A model generated the notes under the pieces. The model did no database searches. It worked only from the letters and a program-made list of their open reading frames with translations, and was not told the origin of the DNA. Below, piece after piece: positions 1-5,276 of a DNA stretch of 8,519 nt; the first letter of the stretch is position 1; the number at the start of each line of letters is the position of its first letter. The DNA is from Bifidobacteriaceae bacterium (GTDB taxonomy: Bacteria > Actinomycetota > Actinomycetes > Actinomycetales > WQXJ01): NCBI GenBank assembly GCA_031278675.1, contig JAITJY010000325.1:1-8519 (forward strand), given 5' to 3'. A program made the position numbers and the translations under genes.

Positions 1-361
1 TGTCGGTAACCCGCACGTGGTGGTGCGCGTCGAGCCGCAACAACTCGCCGGCCTGGACTTGACCAAGCCGCCCGTGATTGAACCCGCGCCGCCCGATGGC
101 GCCAACGTCGAATTCGTGGTGGTCGACCCGACCGCCGAGTTCATCCGTATGCGAGTCTTTGAGCGCGGGTCCGGTGAGACAACATCTTGTGGCACCGGTG
201 CCGCCGCTGCGGCCCTGGCCGCGTGGACCTGGGTGGGAGCCGCCGGGCCGACAGTTTGGACCGTCCAGGTGCCGGGCGGCACGCTGTGGGTCCGCATGGT
301 CGACGATCTGGTAGAACTCACCGGCCCCGCCGCCCTAGTGGCCGCCGGCGTCATCTTCTAA
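1..361 (+). CDS. dapF: Diaminopimelate epimerase, C-terminal part (5' end outside window)
   Basis: Diaminopimelate epimerase interconverts LL- and meso-diaminopimelate in the cytoplasm, supplying lysine and peptidoglycan synthesis. The frame is already open at base 2 and gives about 119 residues, roughly the last 40% of the usual protein of about 280. Visible family motifs are GNPH at the very start (fragment residues 2-5), GANVEFV near 33-39, and ERGSGET followed by SCGTG (54-66), which carries the second catalytic cysteine (C63 of the fragment). The first catalytic cysteine would lie upstream, outside the window. The stop is TAA at 359-361. An internal ATG at 17 would begin inside the GNPH strand and is not the start. 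The gene converges on the methyltransferase gene, and its stop codon lies inside a repeat copied at 461-503. The identification is secure. Confidence 0.95.
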   Translation, partial: VGNPHVVVRVEPQQLAGLDLTKPPVIEPAPPDGANVEFVVVDPTAEFIRMRVFERGSGETTSCGTGAAAAALAAWTWVGAAGPTVWTVQVPGGTLWVRMVDDLVELTGPAALVAAGVIF

Positions 362-400
362 CCCAAAAGTCAGCCGTCTGCGCCGGTCAGCGCCTTGCGC
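358..400 (+). repeat. 43-bp direct repeat, copy 1 (over the dapF stop)
   Basis: Aligned by hand, this 43-bp stretch matches 461-503 without gaps at 39 of 43 positions; both begin CTAACCCAAAAGT and share TGCGCCGGTCAGCGC. The copies are offset by 103 bp. Copy 1 contains the dapF TAA and copy 2 the reverse-strand stop of the methyltransferase gene, so the duplication sits across the meeting point of two convergent genes. It may be a local tandem duplication of a gene end or part of a dispersed intergenic element. Confidence 0.8.
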
Positions 401-457
401 TGGGCGTTATGTCCGGCCCTACTTTCCCCCGTCACGGCGACGGCCCAGGCGGCTGGG
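388..457. terminator. Weak hairpins between dapF and the methyltransferase gene
   Basis: Two short perfect inverted repeats lie between the convergent genes: CAGCGC-CTT-GCGCTG (388-402) and CCCAG-GCGG-CTGGG (444-457). Neither is followed by a T tract on either strand. They may end transcription from both sides, as U-less hairpins are thought to do in actinobacteria, but short GC-rich dyads also arise by chance in this composition. Confidence 0.25.
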
Positions 458-460
458 AAG

Positions 461-503
461 CTAACCCAAAAGTGAACCGTTTGCGCCGGTCAGCGCGTTG
501 CGC
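461..503 (+). repeat. 43-bp direct repeat, copy 2 (over the methyltransferase stop)
   Basis: This is the second copy of the repeat at 358-400, with four substitutions. Its right end covers the last codons and the stop (490-492, read on the minus strand) of the methyltransferase gene. Part of the repeat is therefore coding in this copy but not in the other, where it lies beyond dapF. Confidence 0.8.
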
Positions 504-1272
504 GTAGGACGCGGTAGCCTTTGGCGCTGGCCAGTTTTCGGGTGGGAAAGCCCGCCTCAGCGTTGATCCAAGCCGCGAGCGAATCCGCCCCCAGATTCTT
601 TTGCACCACCAGATCGGCGTGGCCCGCCGCGCTCAGCCGCCCGAGCCAATCCATCAGCATTTGGTGCAGCGCCGCTTTGCCGATCCGGATCGGCGGGTTG
701 GACCAAATCAGGTCAAAAACGACCCCCGGGTCGACATCCTCGGGCAGAACGGCGCGGATGTTGGTCAGGCCCAGATGCTGCGCGTTTCGCCTGGTCAAGT
801 CCAGCGCCCGGGGGTTCGTGTCGACCGCCCAGACCACTGAGGCCGGGTAGAGCCGCGCCAACGTGAGCGCGAGCGGTCCCCAGCCGCAGCCCAAGTCCAG
901 CAAGTTGTTGCCGCCACCGACGGTCCCGTCCCCCGCTGGCCCCGCATCCCCGCCAGCTTCCCCCGCCGCGCCGCCCTGGGCGCCGGGACCAGTGTCGGGG
1001 GCTGGCCGGACGGCATCGGGCGGAGAGCTGGGCTGGCCGGCGGGACGCGGGTCGGGGGCCCGGTGGACGGGATCGGGCGAGGGGGGTGAAGCTGGGGCGG
1101 CGCGGAGGCGAGCCTCGTGACGGAGCAGGACTGCGGTGCCGGGATCGAGGCGGTGCGCGGAGAACACGCCCGGCGCGGTGAAGACCTCCGTCGGGCGGCC
1201 GGCGAGGTTCACGGTGATGGTGTGCAGGGTGGCGGGCTCGGCCTCGGGCATCTCAGCGAAGTAATGTGACAC
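490..1272 (-). CDS. RsmC-like class I SAM-dependent methyltransferase with a low-complexity insert
   Basis: This is a probable RNA or DNA guanine-N2/adenine-N6 type methyltransferase of the RsmC family (16S rRNA m2G1207), represented by a single catalytic domain. With a GTG start at 1270-1272 the protein has 260 residues and begins SHYF, a form I recall for actinobacterial homologs; an in-frame ATG at 1251 is the alternative. An N-terminal strand region (residues 18-50, ending RLDPGTAVLL) leads to SAM motif I LDLGCGWGPLAL (125-136), an acidic loop AVDTNP (149-154), and the catalytic NPP motif SNPPIRIGK (191-199). The C-terminus reads KGYRVLRATR. Residues about 52-122 are a Pro/Ala/Gly/Asp-rich tract with no recognisable fold, where homologs as I recall them have only a short linker. 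Divergent from hflX. The exact target is inferred only from family. Confidence 0.85.
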   Translation of the reverse strand: MSHYFAEMPEAEPATLHTITVNLAGRPTEVFTAPGVFSAHRLDPGTAVLLRHEARLRAAPASPPSPDPVHRAPDPRPAGQPSSPPDAVRPAPDTGPGAQGGAAGEAGGDAGPAGDGTVGGGNNLLDLGCGWGPLALTLARLYPASVVWAVDTNPRALDLTRRNAQHLGLTNIRAVLPEDVDPGVVFDLIWSNPPIRIGKAALHQMLMDWLGRLSAAGHADLVVQKNLGADSLAAWINAEAGFPTRKLASAKGYRVLRATR

Positions 1273-1284
1273 AGGGAAAGGGTA
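1262..1284. promoter_or_regulatory. Overlapping divergent start region, methyltransferase gene and hflX
   Basis: Only 12 bp separate the GTG of the methyltransferase gene from the ATG of hflX, so promoters must lie inside or across the opposite gene's 5' end. TAATGT at 1262-1267 could be a -10 for hflX. On the minus strand TACCCT ends six bases before the GTG, which would give a leaderless methyltransferase transcript. Both are weak matches to the actinobacterial TANNNT pattern. The nonamer core GTAATGTG occurs twice here (1261-1268 and 1282-1289). Confidence 0.3.
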
Positions 1285-2712
1285 ATGTGGGCGGGGATGA
1301 ATGAAGCACGGGCGGACGGCGGGCAAGCGGGGCGGGCTGCGGCGTCCGGGGGGGAACTGGAGCGGGCAGAGCGCGCGGCGCTGACGCGGGTGGCCCAATT
1401 GACCACCGAGCTGGAGGACGTCAGCGAGGTTGAGTACCGCCAACTCAGGTTGGAGCGAGTGGTGCTGGTGGGCCTCTACGGCGGTGACAAGACACAGGCC
1501 CAGGCCGAATTGTCGCTGCGCGAACTGGCGGCGCTCGCGGAAACCGCCGGCTCCGAGGTCTTGGATGGTGTGATGCAGCGCCGGGCGCAACCGGACCCGG
1601 CGACGTATCTGGGCTCCGGCAAGGCGGCGGAGTTGGCTGACCTGGTGGAGGCCTTGGGCGCGGACACGGTGGTGGTTGACTCGGAGTTGGCGCCGTCGCA
1701 GCGCCGCGCCTTGGAGGATGTGGTGCGCGTCAAGGTGGTTGACCGCACGGCGGTGATCCTGGATATTTTCGCGTCTCACGCCAAATCCCGGGAAGGGAAG
1801 GCGCAGGTAGAGCTGGCTCAATTAGAATATTTGTTGCCACGGTTGCGCGGTTGGGGTGAATCGATGTCGCGCCAAGCCGGGGGCCGCGTGGCGGCCGGGG
1901 CGGGGATCGGTTCGCGCGGTCCGGGCGAAACCAAGATTGAACTCGACCGGCGGCGCATTAGGGAACGGATCGCGAAGCTGCGGCGCGCGCTGGCGGCGAT
2001 GGAGCCCCAACGGGCCACGCGGCGGGCGGGCCGGGAGCGGGCTGGGGTGCCGGCGGTCGCCATCGTCGGCTACACCAATGCTGGTAAGTCGACGCTGCTC
2101 AACGCGCTGACCGGCGCGGATGTCCTGGTCGATGACCAGTTGTTCGCCACCCTCGACCCGACCGTGCGGTCGGTGACTACGGGTGATGGGCGGGTTTACA
2201 CGCTGGCGGACACGGTGGGGTTTGTGCGCCAGCTCCCGCACCAGTTAATTGAGGCGTTCGCTTCCACCCTGGAGGAATCGGTGGGCGCTGACGTGCTGCT
2301 TCACGCCGTGGATGCCTCCCACCCCGACCCGGATAGCCAGATCGTCGCGGTGCGTGAGGTCTTGGCGGAGATCAGCCACGGTGCGGTGCCGCCGCGTGAA
2401 CTCATAGTTTTCACCAAGGCCGATGCCGTCCCCCCACCCTTCCTGCAAACCCTCCTGGCGGGTCATCCGGGTGCCGTAGCGGTCTCGGCGCTGAGCGGTG
2501 AAGGGCTGGATGAACTCCGAGCTCGCCTCGAACAGGCGTTGCCGCGGCCGCCTGTTGAAGTGCGGGTTCTGGTGCCGTTCGCCCGGGGTGATCTGGTTGC
2601 CCGCGTCCACCGCAGTGGCGAGGTCCTGAGCGAAACCTACGATGCCGAAGGCATCCGCTTGCACGCGCGAGTCAGCCACGCCCTGGCGGCGGACCTGGCC
2701 AAGGCTCGCTGA
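1285..2712 (+). CDS. hflX: GTPase HflX
   Basis: HflX is a cytoplasmic GTPase that binds the 50S subunit and splits stalled or hibernating 70S ribosomes, notably under stress. The 475 residues show the family layout: an HflX N-terminal domain (about 57-210, with LVGLYGG and YLGSGKAAEL), the GPGETKIELDRRRIRERI linker helix (212-229), and the G domain with G1 GYTNAGKS (262-269), G3 DTVG (309-312), G4 TKAD (377-380, in place of NKxD) and G5 SAL (401-403). A basic linker (244-253) precedes the G domain. ATG 1285 follows GGGAAAGGG at a short distance; the next in-frame ATG, at 1297, is also possible. The last codons and the TGA lie within a perfect 20-bp hairpin. Position next to dapF and near lexA matches mycobacterial gene order. 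Identification is secure; the exact start is not. Confidence 0.95.
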   Translation: MWAGMNEARADGGQAGRAAASGGELERAERAALTRVAQLTTELEDVSEVEYRQLRLERVVLVGLYGGDKTQAQAELSLRELAALAETAGSEVLDGVMQRRAQPDPATYLGSGKAAELADLVEALGADTVVVDSELAPSQRRALEDVVRVKVVDRTAVILDIFASHAKSREGKAQVELAQLEYLLPRLRGWGESMSRQAGGRVAAGAGIGSRGPGETKIELDRRRIRERIAKLRRALAAMEPQRATRRAGRERAGVPAVAIVGYTNAGKSTLLNALTGADVLVDDQLFATLDPTVRSVTTGDGRVYTLADTVGFVRQLPHQLIEAFASTLEESVGADVLLHAVDASHPDPDSQIVAVREVLAEISHGAVPPRELIVFTKADAVPPPFLQTLLAGHPGAVAVSALSGEGLDELRARLEQALPRPPVEVRVLVPFARGDLVARVHRSGEVLSETYDAEGIRLHARVSHALAADLAKAR

Positions 2713-2735
2713 GCCCAGCGAGCCTTGGCCAGGTC
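2692..2735. terminator. Perfect 20-bp hairpin over the hflX stop codon
   Basis: The left arm 2692-2711 and right arm 2716-2735 are perfectly complementary over 20 bp around a 4-base loop AGCC (2712-2715). The left arm encodes the last HflX residues and two bases of its TGA. No T tract follows on either strand. Its place between convergent hflX and lexA suggests a bidirectional terminator or a 3'-end RNA stabiliser. Confidence 0.75.
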
Positions 2736-2755
2736 AAACAAGCGCGCCAGCGGGC

Positions 2756-2782
2756 GGGTGGGCGGCGATGCTCCGCCCACCC
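2756..2782. terminator. Second inverted repeat between hflX and lexA
   Basis: Left arm GGGTGGGCGG (2756-2765) and right arm CCGCCCACCC (2773-2782) pair perfectly over 10 bp around a 7-base loop. It lies 20 bp beyond the larger hairpin and 44 bp from the lexA stop, so it could end lexA transcription. No T tract is seen. Confidence 0.55.
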
Positions 2783-2787
2783 CAGGC

Positions 2788-2809
2788 CGGCCACCCCGAG
2801 GAATGGCCG
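2788..2809. terminator. Third, short inverted repeat close to the lexA stop
   Basis: CGGCCA (2788-2793) pairs with TGGCCG (2804-2809) around a 10-base loop, 17 bp beyond the lexA stop. It is short enough to be chance on its own; its interest is as the third member of a series. Confidence 0.25.
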
Positions 2810-2825
2810 TCTTGCGCTGGCGCGG

Positions 2826-3491
2826 TCAGAGTTGCCGCACCACGCAGATGACGCGTCCCAGAATGTGCACCTTGTGCGCTTCGATCGGCTCGTAGGCAGG
2901 GTTTTCTGCCTTGAGGTAGGCGCGCTTACCCACCAGCGAGTACGTCTTGACCGTCGCTTCGTCTTCGATTTGGACTGCCACGATCTGGCCCTCCTCAGCA
3001 TCGGGTTGGCGGCGCACTATGACGTAGTCGCCGTCGTTGATGGCGGCCCCGATCATGGAGTCGCCCTTGACCCGGAGCATGAAAACCTCGCCGGTGCCGA
3101 CGAAGTCGCGGGGGAACGGGAAGACCCCTTCCACCATTTCCTCGGCCATGATCGGCACCCCGCCCGCTACCCGTCCGACCAGCGGAATGTAACGCGGCTT
3201 GGGTTCTTGTGCGATCTGGTCGCGGAGCAACTGCGGCACGTCGGCATCAGGGTTGATCACTTCGATTGCCCGCGGCGTATGCGGGTCGCGCCTCAGATAA
3301 CCCTTGGCCTCCAGCACTTCAAGCTGGTGTTTGACGCTGGACGGGCTGGACAAGTTGACTAGATCGCCGATCTCGCGCATGGAGGGCGCGTAACCGCGCT
3401 GCTTCATGCTCGCCAGGACTACCTCATAAATCTCTCGCTGACGGGGAGTTAGACCGCGGTCAGGGGTCCGCGGGTACTTCTTGAATTGCAT
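2826..3491 (-). CDS. lexA: SOS regulator LexA (self-cleaving repressor)
   Basis: LexA represses DNA-damage genes and is inactivated when RecA filaments stimulate its self-cleavage. The 221-residue protein has an N-terminal winged helix (about 14-78: LTPRQREIYEVV, then SSPSSVKHQLEVLEAKGYLRR with the recognition helix), a linker, and the S24-type peptidase domain. Key residues are visible: the Ala-Gly cleavage bond in VAGG (A109-G110), the nucleophile S145 in GDSM, and the general base K182 in ATVKTY. The length suits actinobacterial LexA. Start ATG 3491 reads MQFKKYPRTP; only a weak GGA lies upstream. The 5' region carries a palindrome, an SOS-like site and a candidate promoter, consistent with autoregulation. 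Tail-to-tail with hflX and divergent from nrdR. Confidence 0.97.
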   Translation of the reverse strand: MQFKKYPRTPDRGLTPRQREIYEVVLASMKQRGYAPSMREIGDLVNLSSPSSVKHQLEVLEAKGYLRRDPHTPRAIEVINPDADVPQLLRDQIAQEPKPRYIPLVGRVAGGVPIMAEEMVEGVFPFPRDFVGTGEVFMLRVKGDSMIGAAINDGDYVIVRRQPDAEEGQIVAVQIEDEATVKTYSLVGKRAYLKAENPAYEPIEAHKVHILGRVICVVRQL

Positions 3492-3525
3492 TGTTCGATC
3501 CGTTCGCTTGCGTCTTAGCTTGTGG

Positions 3526-3544
3526 GAAAGGTGTCACACCTTTC
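3526..3544. promoter_or_regulatory. 19-bp perfect palindrome in the lexA leader
   Basis: GAAAGGTGT-C-ACACCTTTC is a perfect 9-bp inverted repeat around one base, 35-53 bp before the lexA start. If the candidate -10 at 3557-3562 is right, it lies just downstream of the transcription start, suited to an operator or a small 5'-UTR hairpin. It does not match the usual actinobacterial SOS box (GAAC-N4-GTTC), so the binding protein is unknown. Confidence 0.55.
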
Positions 3545-3556
3545 TTGTTGGATACC

Positions 3557-3585
3557 AGCATAGCCGGACTCGAGCGATTTTGGAA
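3557..3585 (-). promoter_or_regulatory. Candidate lexA promoter
   Basis: On the minus strand a TATGCT hexamer (3557-3562) matches the -10 consensus at four of six positions, with TTCCAA (3580-3585) 17 bp upstream as a poor -35. The SOS-like site at 3583-3594 would overlap this -35, a sensible position for repression. The call rests on spacing and position only. Confidence 0.35.
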
Positions 3586-3594
3586 CAGGTGTAC
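3583..3594. promoter_or_regulatory. lexA: Degenerate SOS-box-like site upstream of lexA
   Basis: GAAC-AGGT-GTAC differs at one defined position from the actinobacterial LexA site GAAC-N4-GTTC. It sits 92-103 bp before the lexA start and overlaps the candidate -35. Two GTTCG half-sites (3493-3497 and 3502-3506) lie next to the start codon in direct rather than inverted order. No perfect SOS box is present, so autoregulation through this site is an inference. Confidence 0.4.
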
Positions 3595-3641
3595 TAGGCG
3601 TGTTTCGTATCAATTTTTCGGGGCCGGCCAGCGGCCCGCCC

Positions 3642-3701
3642 CAGCCGTTCCCAGCGCCGATGACGCCAGCGCGCCGAACCAGCCCCGCAGCGGCCCGGGG
3701 G
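3642..3701 (+). repeat. 60-bp direct repeat, copy 1
   Basis: This is the first of three near-identical 60-bp units beginning CAGCCGTTCCCAG and ending GGCCCGGGGG. It differs from copy 2 at one position and from copy 3 at one position. The 14-bp extension that precedes copies 2 and 3 is missing here. Offset to copy 2 is 101 bp. Confidence 0.95.
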
Positions 3702-3728
3702 CGGGCGTGCTAGGAAAGGGGCCGGTCT

Positions 3729-3802
3729 GCAGTGGCAAGTGGCAGCCGTTCCCAGCGCCGATGACGCCAGCGCGCCGAACCAGCCCCACAGCGGCCCGGG
3801 GG
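3729..3802 (+). repeat. 60-bp direct repeat, copy 2, with 14-bp 5' extension
   Basis: The core is 3743-3802, preceded by GCAGTGGCAAGTGG (3729-3742), which also precedes copy 3. Over 74 bp, copies 2 and 3 match at 72 positions. The offset to copy 3 is 105 bp; because 101 and 105 differ modulo 3, the three copies do not keep one reading frame, which argues against a coding repeat. Confidence 0.95.
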
Positions 3803-3833
3803 GCGGGCGGCGCAGTGGAAGGCAGCCCACCCC

Positions 3834-3907
3834 GCAGTGGCAAGTGGCAGCCGTTCCCAGTGCCGATGACGCCAGCGCGCCGAACCAGCCCCGCAGCGGC
3901 CCGGGGG
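3834..3907 (+). repeat. 60-bp direct repeat, copy 3, with 14-bp 5' extension
   Basis: The core is 3848-3907 and the shared extension 3834-3847. One base (C to T at core position 14) separates it from copy 1. It ends 38 bp before the first NrdR box. Function unknown; candidates are a repeated protein-binding site, a dispersed intergenic repeat family, or a remnant of unequal duplication. Confidence 0.95.
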
Positions 3908-3945
3908 GGCGGCATCGTCCGAGGGGAGGAAGGAGGTGGCATGAT

Positions 3946-3961
3946 TCACAATATCTAGTGG
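3946..3961. promoter_or_regulatory. NrdR box 1 (distal)
   Basis: TCACAATATCTAGTGG matches the known NrdR-box consensus (acaCwATATATwGtgt, from memory) at 13 of 16 positions, with the inner core CAATATCTAG off at one. It lies just upstream of the nrdR -35 and exactly 31 bp (three helical turns) before box 2. Confidence 0.8.
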
Positions 3962-3968
3962 CTGGGAC

Positions 3969-3996
3969 TTGAAAAACCCCAATATCTTGTTATAGT
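3969..3996 (+). promoter_or_regulatory. nrdR promoter, probably giving a leaderless transcript
   Basis: TTGAAA (3969-3974) and TATAGT (3991-3996), 16 bp apart, each match the sigma-70-type consensus at five of six positions. The -10 ends seven bases before the GTG start at 4004, so transcription should begin at or next to the start codon. No Shine-Dalgarno is present, which agrees. NrdR box 2 fills the spacer between the two hexamers, a clear repressing position. Confidence 0.75.
3977..3992. promoter_or_regulatory. NrdR box 2 (proximal)
   Basis: The core CAATATCTTG (3980-3989) matches the NrdR-box core at nine of ten positions; the flanks are poorer. It lies between the -35 and -10 of nrdR. 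The pair of boxes separated by 15 bp is the arrangement described for NrdR-regulated promoters. Confidence 0.75.
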
Positions 3997-4003
3997 TGGT
4001 GGC

Positions 4004-4480
4004 GTGCATTGCCCGTTTTGCCGTCACCCGGATTCGCGCGTGATTGACTCGCGGACCGCCGAAGACGGCGCCTCGACCCGGCGGAGGCGCCTGTGCCCCG
4101 AATGCGGGCGGCGGTTCAACACGGTGGAAACCGCTGCTCTGACCGTGCGCAAGCGGTGCGGCTCGGCCGAACCGTTCAGCCGCGACAAGGTGATCAGCGG
4201 GGTGCGCCGGGCGTGCCAGGGCAGGCCGGTCACGGATGACCAACTCGCGGTGCTCGCCCACCAAGTCGAGGACCAGATCCGCGCGTCGGGCGTGGCGGAG
4301 GTGGACTCGCATGAAGTTGGCCTCGCCGTGCTGGCGCCGCTGCGCGAATTGGATGAGGTCGCCTACCTCAGGTTCGCTTCTGTCTACCGGTCCTTCAACT
4401 CGATTGACGACTTCCTCGAGGAAATCGCCGCGCTCAGGACACAGCCGGGGGCTCAGGCGCAGACCGCGTCCGTTCCCTGA
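4004..4480 (+). CDS. nrdR: Transcriptional repressor NrdR
   Basis: NrdR senses ATP/dATP and represses ribonucleotide reductase genes, and often itself. The 158-residue protein starts with GTG (read as M) and the family hallmark HCPFC. The zinc ribbon uses C3, C6, C31 and C34 (CPEC), followed by the RRRFNT-type region (here GRRFNTVE) and an ATP-cone domain (about 49-139: VRKR, DKVISGVRRAC, then the FASVYRSF signature at 127-134). Length and motif spacing are typical. The promoter carries paired NrdR boxes, so autoregulation is likely. No ribonucleotide reductase gene lies in the window. The last 47 bp overlap the convergent amidohydrolase gene. Confidence 0.97.
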   Translation: MHCPFCRHPDSRVIDSRTAEDGASTRRRRLCPECGRRFNTVETAALTVRKRCGSAEPFSRDKVISGVRRACQGRPVTDDQLAVLAHQVEDQIRASGVAEVDSHEVGLAVLAPLRELDEVAYLRFASVYRSFNSIDDFLEEIAALRTQPGAQAQTASVP

Positions 4481-5276
4481 CGGCGCGGAGCCGGGCCGTG
4501 TCTAGCTGCGCCACAGCGATCCCTTGTGGTTCGTCGGCCAGGCCTGCGATCACCACGCCGCCCGGATCAATCACCATGGACCGGCCGATCGTGTCTTCGG
4601 CGCGGGTCCCCGCCGCCAACACATAGGCCGAGTTCTCAATGGCGCGCGCTCGCGCCAAGGTGACCCAGTGATCCTCTTTCGCTGGCCCCCGGACCCAGGC
4701 GGCGCTGATGCACAGCGCCTCGGCCCCTAAACCAACCAACCGGCGGGCGAGTTCCGGGAAACGCAGTTCGTAGCAGTTGACCAGCCCAAACCTAACTCCG
4801 GCGAGTTGAACCGGGCGCGAGTCGCCCGCGCCCGGGCGCACCATCCCAGATTCACGGAAATCGAATGCGTCATACAGTTTGGTCTTGGCCTGGCAATACT
4901 CCAGTTCACCCGCCGGATCGACCGCGACCAGCACGTTGAACGGCCGGGCATCCCCCGGGGCGTCTGCCGCAGATGACCCAGGAGCACGCCCGTCCCCGCC
5001 GCTCCCGGGCGGCGCGAATCCCCCCGCGACGATGCCGAGTGACAGTTCGCCCGCTGCGTCCCGCAACGCTTGGGGCCACCAAGCCCAAGCCGCTGCGGCG
5101 AGGTCGGCGAACCGCTGCGGGTCTCCTGGGTGCTGGACCAACATGGCTTGTTCGGGTAGGACCAAGACCTCGGCCCCGGCCTCGGCGGCCCGCCGGGCCA
5201 GCGTAAACCCGACCTCCCAGTTGCGGGCTGCATCCTCGGTGGGATCCAGTTGGCCAACGGCCACCGTGATTTCCAT
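4434..5276 (-). CDS. Carbon-nitrogen hydrolase (nitrilase superfamily amidase)
   Basis: This enzyme is expected to hydrolyse a small amide or carbamoyl compound; Nit/omega-amidase-like members clear deaminated glutamine or glutathione in the cytoplasm. The Glu-Lys-Cys catalytic set is visible: E42 in LVLPEQAM, K131 in the AKTKLYDAF segment (family form KxHLFD, with K133 in the His position), and C168 in GLVNCYELRFPELAR. The 280 residues fit the family. ATG 5276 (MEITVAVGQLDP) places the first strand correctly; an in-frame start up to 5498 would add a proline-rich stretch without homology. GGG lies about six bases upstream. A Gly/Ala-rich loop (90-110) is longer than usual. The gene is tail-to-tail with nrdR, overlapping by 47 bp, and divergent from the regulator gene at 5568. 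Substrate unknown. Confidence 0.9.
   Translation of the reverse strand: MEITVAVGQLDPTEDAARNWEVGFTLARRAAEAGAEVLVLPEQAMLVQHPGDPQRFADLAAAAWAWWPQALRDAAGELSLGIVAGGFAPPGSGGDGRAPGSSAADAPGDARPFNVLVAVDPAGELEYCQAKTKLYDAFDFRESGMVRPGAGDSRPVQLAGVRFGLVNCYELRFPELARRLVGLGAEALCISAAWVRGPAKEDHWVTLARARAIENSAYVLAAGTRAEDTIGRSMVIDPGGVVIAGLADEPQGIAVAQLDTARLRAVRERTRSAPEPPAVS

Larger units (their letters stand above)
3492..4003. other. 512-bp lexA-nrdR intergenic region without a recognisable gene
   Basis: This divergent gap holds the lexA control elements (3526-3594), three long direct repeats (3642-3907), a GC-rich remainder and the nrdR promoter with NrdR boxes (3946-3996). Open frames cross it on both strands, but their translations are low-complexity and simply repeat because of the DNA repeats. 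In M. tuberculosis and Corynebacterium the gap holds a LysM-domain cell-wall hydrolase or division inhibitor; nothing like LysM is visible here. Confidence 0.75.

Noticed and set aside
1273..1821. Upstream extension of the methyltransferase frame on the minus strand to 1821
   Set aside because: The extra residues run antisense through conserved HflX coding sequence, show no domain, and precede the natural SHYF start.
2245..2679. 144-codon minus-strand frame opposite the HflX G domain
   Set aside because: Antisense shadow of conserved GTPase motifs in GC-rich sequence; no start signal or domain.
3610..3942. 110-codon minus-strand frame over the same repeats
   Set aside because: Open frames are expected in such GC-rich DNA. 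Copies 2 and 3 share a frame but copy 1 is read in a different one, so no repeat protein is supported.
3491..3958. 155-codon plus-strand frame across the lexA-nrdR gap
   Set aside because: It overlaps the lexA start, has no ribosome binding site or recognisable domain, and its repeated peptides arise from the DNA repeats. The frame is not kept between copies 1 and 2.
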